The notes beneath the pieces are model-generated. The model saw only the letters and a program-made list of their open reading frames with translations, was not told the origin of the DNA and searched no databases. A DNA stretch of 17,045 bases from Eubacteriales bacterium (GTDB lineage: Bacteria > Bacillota > Clostridia > Oscillospirales > Acutalibacteraceae), in NCBI GenBank assembly GCA_030529125.1, contig JAUMXP010000015.1, forward strand, positions 1 to 17,045, given 5' to 3'. The position numbers and the translations under genes are program-made. This document shows positions 6,144 to 12,597 of the stretch, in pieces. How positions within the stretch are numbered: the stretch's first letter is position 1; each line of letters starts with the position of its first letter.

Positions 6144-8207
6144 ATGGACAAAGATAATAATAAATTAAATTTACGAATTATTATCTGTGCTGTAATTGTC
6201 ATCTTTATTTTTGCGGCCTTTGCTATAAGGCTGTTTGACTGGCAGATATTAAACAGCGATCAATATAAGGAGATTTCTGCGCAGTCCACATCATACACAG
6301 AAGTGTCTGATGCAACAAGAGGAGAAATCCTTGATGTTAACGGTAAACCGCTTGCTGTAAACAAAACTATATATAACCTAGTCATAAACAAAATTTATGT
6401 ACAGGAAGATTCAACTAACGACATTATCTCAACACTACTTGATTTATGTCAGGTAAGCAAAACAAAGTGGATCGACGTACTCCCTATCACAGTTGATGGT
6501 GAAGCTATCAGTTTTGAAGATGATAGCAAAGCAGAGCTTGAGTATATTTTGGGCGAGAGTATGCTTGACGACGATGATTTAGAGACTGCATCAGACGTTT
6601 TGTCTGCATTGGCTCAAAGGTACAAGGCAGATAATATTGAGGATCTACAGCGCAGACGAGATGTTATTTCTGTGCGCTATAATATGGAAAAAACAGGCTA
6701 TTCATACTCAAAAGCATACATATTTGCTGAAAAAATTTCTGAAAATGCTGTAGCGGTTATTTCCGAACGTACTCAGACTATAGCTGGTGTTGATATCCGT
6801 GTAACAAACGAAAGGGTTATTAAGAACGGAACCCTTGTTCCACATATCTTAGGTGTAGTCGGTTCACTGTCTGCCGAAGAATACGAAGCTAACAAAGACA
6901 ACGGATACAGCATGGACGGTGTCATCGGAAAATTTGGTATTGAAAAAGCGCTTGAGGAACATTTGCGTGGTCAGGCAGGTACCAAAACCATAGTCAAAGA
7001 TGAAAACGGCAATATTGTCAGTGAAAAAGAGACTGTTAAGGCTAAGCCTGGCGACACTGTTTATTTGACTATTGATTCTAACGTTCAGCAAGTAGCTAAC
7101 TATTCATTGCAGAAAAATATAGACAGAGCCAGAGCTGAGGGTGAAAACGAAGTGAAGTCAGCAAAGGCTAATAATAAAGAACAGACTTCAAGGCTTGGTG
7201 AAGACTGCTACTGCGGTGGTGCAGTTATGCTATCTGTTAAAGATAACTCTGTTATTGCGGCTGCATCGGCACCTAACTATGATATCTCAAAATACTACGA
7301 TGTTGACTATAATGCGTGGCTTAATACAAACAAGCACTCACCTATGTTTTCACGTACTTTTGATGGTTCGTTTTCTCCTGGTTCTGCGTTTAAGCCTTGT
7401 GTTGCCTTAGCGGCATTACAGGAAAAGGTTATAAAAAGCGACACAGCTATAACATGTACTAAGCACTACGACTACTATCCTAAATACGTTGTTAACTGTA
7501 TGGGTACCCACGGCAGTATCTCGCTGCACAATGCGATGACAGTGTCATGTAACTATTATTTTGCTGATGTTGGCAGACGTCTGGGTGCGACTACACTCTA
7601 CATGTATGCCGAAAAATTCGGTCTTGGTGTTGAAACAGGACTTGAGATTGATGAGTCCACAGGTGTGCTTGCAGGCAGAGACTCCACTACATGGTACGAA
7701 GGTAATACTGTTCAGGCAGCTATAGGTCAGAGTGATAATACGTTCACTCCTATGCAGCTTGCTACTTATGTTTCAACTATTGCTAACAACGGTGTCAGAT
7801 ACAAGACTCACCTCGTAAGAAAAATCGTTGATTATGAACGTGACGAAGTTGTGCTGTACAACGACCCGAAAAAACCGACAATCATGGACGATGCCGACAT
7901 ATCTAAGAAGAACCTGAAAACGGTGAAAAGTTCTATGCGAAGCGTTGTTACATCGGGTACAGCAACCTTGGTTGCGCAGTATCCTAAGTCTGTAGCAGCT
8001 AAAACAGGTACAGCAGAAAACGCAGGCAGTGACCATGTAATATTTGTGTGTTATGCTCCGTACGAAAAGCCTGAAGTTGCGGTAGCAGTTGTGCTTGAAC
8101 ATGGTGCTAAAGGTAAGTACGCTATGTATACTGCCATGGATATGATGGACGCATATTTTTATGACAAAACATTAAAACAAGTTAAAACAAAATCGTGGGG
8201 ATATTAA
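6144..8207 (+). CDS. mrdA: penicillin-binding protein 2, elongation-specific transpeptidase
   Basis: The protein has 687 aa from ATG 6144. A GTG at 6135 is in frame, but it lies inside the AAAGGGTG ribosome binding site (6130-6137), so ATG 6144 is the better start. A short basic N-terminus and one transmembrane helix (about 11-30) anchor it. The PBP dimerisation region with TRGEILDVNGKPLAVN follows. The transpeptidase domain has all three catalytic motifs: S414-A-F-K417 with the acylated serine, S468-C-N470, and K620-T-G622. It cross-links peptidoglycan during side-wall growth. A charged stretch of about 35 residues just before the catalytic domain (around 330) is Lys/Glu-rich. Its partner RodA, often found in this cluster, is absent from the window. 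A strong terminator about 90 bases downstream closes the operon. Confidence 0.95.
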   Translation: MDKDNNKLNLRIIICAVIVIFIFAAFAIRLFDWQILNSDQYKEISAQSTSYTEVSDATRGEILDVNGKPLAVNKTIYNLVINKIYVQEDSTNDIISTLLDLCQVSKTKWIDVLPITVDGEAISFEDDSKAELEYILGESMLDDDDLETASDVLSALAQRYKADNIEDLQRRRDVISVRYNMEKTGYSYSKAYIFAEKISENAVAVISERTQTIAGVDIRVTNERVIKNGTLVPHILGVVGSLSAEEYEANKDNGYSMDGVIGKFGIEKALEEHLRGQAGTKTIVKDENGNIVSEKETVKAKPGDTVYLTIDSNVQQVANYSLQKNIDRARAEGENEVKSAKANNKEQTSRLGEDCYCGGAVMLSVKDNSVIAAASAPNYDISKYYDVDYNAWLNTNKHSPMFSRTFDGSFSPGSAFKPCVALAALQEKVIKSDTAITCTKHYDYYPKYVVNCMGTHGSISLHNAMTVSCNYYFADVGRRLGATTLYMYAEKFGLGVETGLEIDESTGVLAGRDSTTWYEGNTVQAAIGQSDNTFTPMQLATYVSTIANNGVRYKTHLVRKIVDYERDEVVLYNDPKKPTIMDDADISKKNLKTVKSSMRSVVTSGTATLVAQYPKSVAAKTGTAENAGSDHVIFVCYAPYEKPEVAVAVVLEHGAKGKYAMYTAMDMMDAYFYDKTLKQVKTKSWGY

Positions 8208-8246
8208 GAGAAATCCTCTCAGTTTAGCGACTTTTTATAAAAAATA

Positions 8247-8283
8247 AGCCTTTATTTAGGACTTTTTACTAATTTTAAAGGCT
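8247..8283 (+). other. imperfect hairpin downstream of the PBP2 gene
   Basis: An 8-bp stem (8247-8254 with 8276-8283) encloses a 4-bp inner stem (TTAG 8256-8259 with CTAA 8269-8272). It precedes the stronger terminator by 15 bases. It may help protect or end the mre-PBP2 transcript; no T-run follows, so alone it is a weak terminator. Confidence 0.35.
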
Positions 8284-8298
8284 ATTATTCTACATGTG

Positions 8299-8333
8299 GA
8301 GCAACGATTTTTCGTTGCTCTTTTTTTATTTTT
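8299..8333 (+). terminator. rho-independent terminator of the mre-PBP2 operon
   Basis: A perfect 9-bp stem (GAGCAACGA 8299-8307 with 8312-8320) closes a TTTT loop and is followed by seven T residues and then ATTTTT. Confidence 0.93.
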
Positions 8334-8343
8334 GTGCTAAAAT
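8315..8343 (+). promoter_or_regulatory. minD promoter overlapping the preceding terminator
   Basis: TTGCTC (8315-8320), a 17-base spacer and TAAAAT (8338-8343), with an extended -10 TG at 8335-8336. The -35 box is the 3' arm of the terminator stem and the spacer is its T-run. The predicted start near 8350 would put the GAGGT ribosome binding site (8351-8355) at the very 5' end of the transcript. The promoter is inferred; the overlap follows from the coordinates. Confidence 0.5.
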
Positions 8344-8361
8344 GATAATCGAGGTATTATT

Positions 8362-9102
8362 ATGAGTCAGGTAATTGTTGTTGCTTCCGGCAAGGGCGGT
8401 ACTGGAAAAACCACGGTATCGACATCTCTTGCGTTAGCACTTAACAGAAAAAATAATAAAGTTTTAGTCATCGACTGTGACAGCGGTATGCGTGGTGCAG
8501 ATATGATGCTTGGCATAACAAATCGACTTGTTCATGATATGTCCGATGTTATTTCAGGAGCGTGTCCGCTTGAGGACGCGATTTATGAATGCGATGGTGC
8601 CAAGGGACTATATTCAATTGCTGCTCCTGTTCTTGCGGAGGATGAGGTCAGCGCACAGTTGATGAAGCAGTTTGTAGACAAGCATAAAGACGAGTATGAT
8701 TATGTTATCATTGATGCTCCTGCGGGAACTGGTAGCGGGTTTGAGTCTGCGGCTATTGCGGCTGACAGAGCGTTGATAGTTGTTAATACTGAACCTATCA
8801 GTGTTAGAGGTGGCGTTAATATTCAGGCTAAGCTACTTGAGATGGGCATCACCGACACACGACTTGTTATTAACCGTTTTGATTTGCAACGATTTTTGGG
8901 AACTGCTTTGTACAAAGATCTTGACGAGGTTATTGATGAAGTAGGTGTACGACTTATTGCTGTCATTCCTGAAGATGTACGTATAGCAGCGCTTTCTCAG
9001 CGTGGTATACTTGCTACTAACTGGGCTAAAGCTTCTATCGTATTTGATACTTTAGCCGAGCGTATTAACGGCAACAACGTACCACTTGTAATAGATATAT
9101 GA
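8362..9102 (+). CDS. minD: MinD-like ParA-family ATPase lacking the membrane-targeting tail
   Basis: The protein has 246 aa. It has the deviant Walker A motif of the ParA/MinD family, GKGGTGKTT at 10-18 with both lysines (K11, K16). It then has the MinD signature VIDCDSGMRGADMMLG (36-51) followed by a HDMSDVISG segment, the Walker B-like VIIDAPAG, and VIPED near residue 205. MinD normally binds the membrane as an ATP dimer through a C-terminal amphipathic helix and recruits MinC to block FtsZ near the poles. This protein is about 20 residues shorter than E. coli (270) or B. subtilis (268) MinD and ends NNVPLVIDI, with no basic/aromatic amphipathic helix. No minC or minE is nearby. It therefore either works by a different route or is a MinD-derived ATPase with another cargo. 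mgsA follows after 47 bases, probably co-transcribed. Confidence 0.8.
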   Translation: MSQVIVVASGKGGTGKTTVSTSLALALNRKNNKVLVIDCDSGMRGADMMLGITNRLVHDMSDVISGACPLEDAIYECDGAKGLYSIAAPVLAEDEVSAQLMKQFVDKHKDEYDYVIIDAPAGTGSGFESAAIAADRALIVVNTEPISVRGGVNIQAKLLEMGITDTRLVINRFDLQRFLGTALYKDLDEVIDEVGVRLIAVIPEDVRIAALSQRGILATNWAKASIVFDTLAERINGNNVPLVIDI

Positions 9103-9149
9103 TTTATTAATTTCTATATTTCGTATTGTTTTGTAATGGAGGGAAGTTT

Positions 9150-9545
9150 ATGAATATCGCTTTAATTGCTCACGACGAGAAAAAAGAACTTATGGTGCAG
9201 TTTTGTATTGCATACTGTGGTATTTTAAGCAGACATAATATCTGTGCGACAGGCACAACAGGTAAGATGGTCAGCGAAGCTACAGGACTGGAAATACAGA
9301 AGTTCCTTGGCGGTTCACAGGGTGGTGATCAGCAGATTGCTGCCAGAATTGCGTGCAATGAGATTGATATGCTTATTTTCTTCCGTGATCCGCTCACTCC
9401 AAAACCACACGAACCTAACGATATGAACTTACTGCGTCTTTGCGATATGCACAACATTCCTGTTGCTACTAATATCGCTACTGCTGAGGTTTTGATCCAT
9501 GGTCTTGAACGTGGTGATCTTGACTGGAGAAACATCGTACGTTAA
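9150..9545 (+). CDS. mgsA: methylglyoxal synthase
   Basis: The protein has 131 aa from ATG 9150, which is preceded by GGAGGG (9139-9144). A possible upstream ATG at 9126 lacks a good ribosome binding site. The enzyme converts dihydroxyacetone phosphate to methylglyoxal and phosphate, a bypass of lower glycolysis that relieves phosphate shortage and sugar-phosphate stress. Family motifs: IALIAHDE (3-10), ATGTTG (phosphate loop, about 33-38), GGDQQIAARI with the catalytic Asp60, FFRDPLTPKPHEP (77-89) with Asp80 and His87, and IPVATNIATAEVLI. It sits where clostridial mre-min clusters often carry mgsA, downstream of minD. A shared terminator follows it, opposite the convergent dockerin gene. Confidence 0.95.
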   Translation: MNIALIAHDEKKELMVQFCIAYCGILSRHNICATGTTGKMVSEATGLEIQKFLGGSQGGDQQIAARIACNEIDMLIFFRDPLTPKPHEPNDMNLLRLCDMHNIPVATNIATAEVLIHGLERGDLDWRNIVR

Positions 9546-9557
9546 TTTTACATAACA

Positions 9558-9590
9558 AAAGCCCGTATCATTGATACGGGCTTTAATTTT
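9558..9590. terminator. bidirectional terminator between mgsA and the dockerin gene
   Basis: An 11-bp stem (9558-9568 with 9574-9584) closes a CATTG loop. A T-rich run follows on the plus side, and an A-run precedes it, giving TTTT on the minus side. It lies between convergent genes and can serve both. Confidence 0.88.
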
Positions 9591-9593
9591 TAT

Positions 9594-11042
9594 TTAGAGT
9601 TCATCAATTAGATTTGCCAGATAAAACTGAATTCTTGATGCGTCAAAAACTGTGACTTTTCCATCTTTGTCAGTGTCAGCAATAGCGATACTTTCGTCTG
9701 CTAATAACTCTATCTGAGCGACATGTCGCTGGATTTGTGCAGCATCAAATATTGTGACTTCACCGTCTTGGTCTGCATCTCCAAAAATAGTAGTAGGCGG
9801 TCCTTCTTCGACAGTAAATTTCACACTATTCTGGCTTGCTATAGAAGCGAACTTGCATTGTGAATATGCGGTTGCGATATATGTTCCTTGTGGTAGTGTG
9901 AGCTGGTAGTTAGGTTCTGTCAGATCGTTTATAGTCATATATGGGTCAGCGCTTACGTCATCACCCTGCCATATTTTGATGCTATATGTATCTGTGTACA
10001 AGGTCATATTCCACCAAAAATATGTTGGTTCTGTGGAAGTACCCGGGGCACACTCCAGATAGGTGCTTTGTGGAGCATCGAGTTTCTGGATAATAAAAGT
10101 CTGGGTTGATTTAGTGCTGTTTGTTCCAAGACAGACGTTAGTTCCGTCAGGAGAATCCGCAGTGCCTCTGTATACATATAGCGAAAGGTCAACTAACTGC
10201 GGTTTGAATTTATACGCACCATCTTTTCCGTAGATGTACCAGCGCTTGGCGGTAGACTCAGTGTTTTGGTATACACCTACGTTTGTGCCAGCAGTGGTGC
10301 CTCTGTTTGATACGTTCAGGACCTTATTATCAAAACAGGTTCTGATTATATATTCACCGCCTGCTTGACGTTCAAATTTCCAGACCTGATTTGGCTCTCC
10401 TTCACTAATCAGAGCACGCACAGACACATTACGGTTATCGTTTGTTAGGTATTTGCCTGTAGCGTTGTTAATTATGTAAGCATAGAAATCAGTGCCAACA
10501 TCAAGGGGTTTCTCAGTTGGATATCTGAGTATACCCTCCCAGTTTGAGTAGTTGGAGTAATTAACAGGACAAACTTCCTTACCAGTGCTGTCGCCAGGGT
10601 CATTGAGGTCGTAGTCATCAATCGTGCCCTCGTGAGCACCGACCATCTTGTTATTGCCTATGTATATTTCAGTGTGACTGCCTGTATTAAGAAGAATATC
10701 TCCGCGCTTTAAATACTTTGAGGTACTCAGGTCGATTTTGCTTTTTGGTATCCACTCAAAGCCTTCATCAATGAACGGTTGCTTCATATTACCTGTATGT
10801 ACTGCGCCACTGAGACTAAAGCCAACACTTCTGTATGCTGAGATAACAAAGGAAGAGCAGTCGTAGTCAGGATTACCCCAACGGTTCGCTTGTGAATAGC
10901 CGTGTGAATCGTCGATGGCTGTGTCTATTGCCCACTGCACTGCATCTTCAACAGCCGATGGGCTGATAGCTGCAGTTGTAGGTATAACAAAAGCTGATGT
11001 GAGCATTGCTATAATAAGCACTGCACAAAGCAGTTTTTTCAT
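9594..11042 (-). CDS. secreted NlpC/P60-like hydrolase with ricin-type beta-trefoil and C-terminal dockerin
   Basis: The protein has 482 aa. Residues 1-25 are a Sec signal peptide (MKKLLCAVLIIAML..., cleavage after TTAA). Residues about 28-175 resemble an NlpC/P60 or Amidase_5 cysteine hydrolase: DCSSFVISAY with candidate nucleophile C62, then RGDILL and GSHTEIYIG with H123, and a polar residue near H137. Such enzymes cut peptidoglycan peptides or amide bonds. Residues about 184-321 look like a ricin-B beta-trefoil with three QxW-type ends: NQVWKF (218-223), AKRWYI (265-270) and TQTFII (313-318). Residues about 335-412 are a beta-rich module I do not recognise. Residues 421-482 are a type I dockerin with two calcium-loop repeats (DADQDG and DTDKDG). 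A strong AAAGGAGG lies at 11050-11057. The dockerin implies anchoring to a cohesin scaffold on the cell surface. The substrate is unknown. Confidence 0.82.
   Translation of the reverse strand: MKKLLCAVLIIAMLTSAFVIPTTAAISPSAVEDAVQWAIDTAIDDSHGYSQANRWGNPDYDCSSFVISAYRSVGFSLSGAVHTGNMKQPFIDEGFEWIPKSKIDLSTSKYLKRGDILLNTGSHTEIYIGNNKMVGAHEGTIDDYDLNDPGDSTGKEVCPVNYSNYSNWEGILRYPTEKPLDVGTDFYAYIINNATGKYLTNDNRNVSVRALISEGEPNQVWKFERQAGGEYIIRTCFDNKVLNVSNRGTTAGTNVGVYQNTESTAKRWYIYGKDGAYKFKPQLVDLSLYVYRGTADSPDGTNVCLGTNSTKSTQTFIIQKLDAPQSTYLECAPGTSTEPTYFWWNMTLYTDTYSIKIWQGDDVSADPYMTINDLTEPNYQLTLPQGTYIATAYSQCKFASIASQNSVKFTVEEGPPTTIFGDADQDGEVTIFDAAQIQRHVAQIELLADESIAIADTDKDGKVTVFDASRIQFYLANLIDEL
9597..9782 (-). other. 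type I dockerin module of the NlpC/P60-like protein
   Basis: This codes residues 421-482. Each repeat has a calcium loop with Asp at positions 1, 3, 5 and 12 (D422/D424/D426/D433 and D456/D458/D460/D467). At the places that set cohesin specificity in clostridial type I dockerins, it has I-F (10-11) and Q-R (17-18) in repeat 1, and V-F and Q-F in repeat 2, rather than the Ser/Thr pairs of C. thermocellum. Confidence 0.85.
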
Positions 11043-11100
11043 CGCACTTCCTCCTTTTTATAGTATACAGAATACCGAAAATTTCGCAGTTTATGTCGTA

Positions 11101-11130
11101 ATTATAGCATTTTTGGTTATTACAGTACAA
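11101..11130 (-). promoter_or_regulatory. promoter of the NlpC/P60-dockerin gene
   Basis: On the minus strand, TTGTAC (11125-11130), an 18-base spacer and TATAAT (11101-11106), with an extended -10 TG (TGCTATAAT). It is divergent from the hisS promoter about 80 bases away. Confidence 0.7.
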
Positions 11131-11211
11131 GGTACCAAATGTTAATTTTTATTTAAAAGTGATAAATAGCTCATTATTGCGCTTTGTGGCTTTATTTTTT
11201 GTGCGAAACTA

Positions 11212-11240
11212 TTGGAAAATTGAGAAAAATGTGATATATT
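11212..11240 (+). promoter_or_regulatory. hisS-aspS promoter
   Basis: TTGGAA (11212-11217), a 17-base spacer and TATATT (11235-11240), with an extended -10 TG at 11232-11233. The leader to the hisS start would be only about 35-40 bases. Confidence 0.6.
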
Positions 11241-11283
11241 ATAAACTAGATAAGTTTGTAGTTTTAAGAGAGGATGTAGACTC

Positions 11284-12585
11284 ATGGCTATTCTAACAAA
11301 AAAAGTCAGAGGAACTGAGGATGTTTTGCCAAAAGACAGCTATCGTTGGCAGTTTGTTGAAGACATTATGCGCAAGGAATCCTCAGCTTTTGGATATAAA
11401 GAAATCCGCACACCGGTTTTTGAACACACTAAGTTGTTTTCACGTGGTGTCGGCGAGACAACCGACGTAGTACAGAAAGAGATGTACACCTTTGATACAA
11501 AAGGTGGCGAGTCTATTACACTGCGTCCTGAGGGCACAGCGGGTGCTGCTCGAGCACTGCTTGAGCACGCTATCTATAACGATGGCTTACCTGTGAAAGC
11601 AAGCTACTTTGTGTCTTGCTACCGCTACGAAAAGCCACAGGCAGGACGTTTACGCGAGTTCCACCAGTTCGGTCTTGAGTGCTACGGCACATCCAATCCT
11701 GCTGCTGATGCAGAGTTGATTTGTGCGGCTAAGTCGATTTTTGACAGACTTCAGGTCAAGAACCTGAGATTAGAGCTCAACTCCATCGGTTGTCCTGAAT
11801 GCAGAAAGAAATATCACGAAGCACTCAAAGAGTACTTTGAAACATATAAGGGCGAATTGTGCGAAACATGTTTAGGCAGACTTGATAGAAACCCAATGCG
11901 AATTTTAGACTGCAAATCTCCTGTTTGTTCAAAGATTGCAGACAATGCGCCAAAGGTGCTTGACTTCTTGTGTGATGAGTGCGCTGACCACTTCGAAAAG
12001 GTCAAAGCATTTCTTGACAAAGCACAGGTTGAGTATGTTGTTAATCCTACAATCGTGCGTGGACTTGACTACTATACAAAGACAGTTTTTGAATTTGTGT
12101 CTACTGACATTGGTGCTCAGGCTACAGTTTGTGGCGGTGGCAGATACGATGGTCTTATCGAAGAGCTCGGTGGACAGCATATGCCGTCATTAGGCTTTGC
12201 GCTTGGTATTGAGCGACTGTTGATGTTATTAGATGCACAGGGAATTGAGATCGAAAAACCTGCTACATGCGATATTTACTTTGCATCAATGGGTGAAAAT
12301 GCTCAGGCAAAAGCGTTTGAACTGACACAGCTTGTGCGTTCAGCTTCTCTGTATGCTGAGTGTGATGTAGTCGGACGAGGACTACGCGCACAGATGAAAT
12401 ATGCTGACAAAATCGGCGCAAAATTCTCTATCGTTATCGGCGATAACGAAATCGAAGAAAACAAAGCAAAACTTAAAGATATGGAATCAGGCGAGCAACG
12501 TGATATTACACTTGGGGATGAGTTCCTCACTCAGTTTTACGATGCACTGTTTGACAAGCAGAACCCTGATGGATTAAAGATATAA
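11284..12585 (+). CDS. hisS: histidyl-tRNA synthetase
   Basis: The protein has 433 aa, normal for bacterial HisRS (about 420-430). It charges tRNA-His with histidine via histidyl-adenylate. It is a class II synthetase: an N-terminal RGTEDVLP motif (9-16), class II motif 2 around YRYEKPQAGRLREFHQFG (113-130), the histidine-specific VRGLDYYTKTVFEF with R259 at the catalytic position known from E. coli, motif 3 in SLGFALGIERLLML, and the C-terminal anticodon-binding domain (about 330-425). An AGAGAGGA ribosome binding site lies at 11267-11274. aspS follows with overlapping translational signals, so the two form an operon as in many Firmicutes. No T-box leader fits in the short upstream region. 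Confidence 0.97.
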   Translation: MAILTKKVRGTEDVLPKDSYRWQFVEDIMRKESSAFGYKEIRTPVFEHTKLFSRGVGETTDVVQKEMYTFDTKGGESITLRPEGTAGAARALLEHAIYNDGLPVKASYFVSCYRYEKPQAGRLREFHQFGLECYGTSNPAADAELICAAKSIFDRLQVKNLRLELNSIGCPECRKKYHEALKEYFETYKGELCETCLGRLDRNPMRILDCKSPVCSKIADNAPKVLDFLCDECADHFEKVKAFLDKAQVEYVVNPTIVRGLDYYTKTVFEFVSTDIGAQATVCGGGRYDGLIEELGGQHMPSLGFALGIERLLMLLDAQGIEIEKPATCDIYFASMGENAQAKAFELTQLVRSASLYAECDVVGRGLRAQMKYADKIGAKFSIVIGDNEIEENKAKLKDMESGEQRDITLGDEFLTQFYDALFDKQNPDGLKI

Positions 12586-12597
12586 GGAGTGACTGAT

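Noticed and set aside
9126..9138. TTGTTTTGTAATG, also found at 100-112
   Set aside because: It is a T-rich 13-mer occurring twice. The palindromic second half is missing here, so it is not a second copy of the candidate operator.
12589..12597. GTG start nine bases upstream of the aspS ATG
   Set aside because: It overlaps the AAGGAG ribosome binding site, and the ATG start gives the usual AspRS N-terminus.
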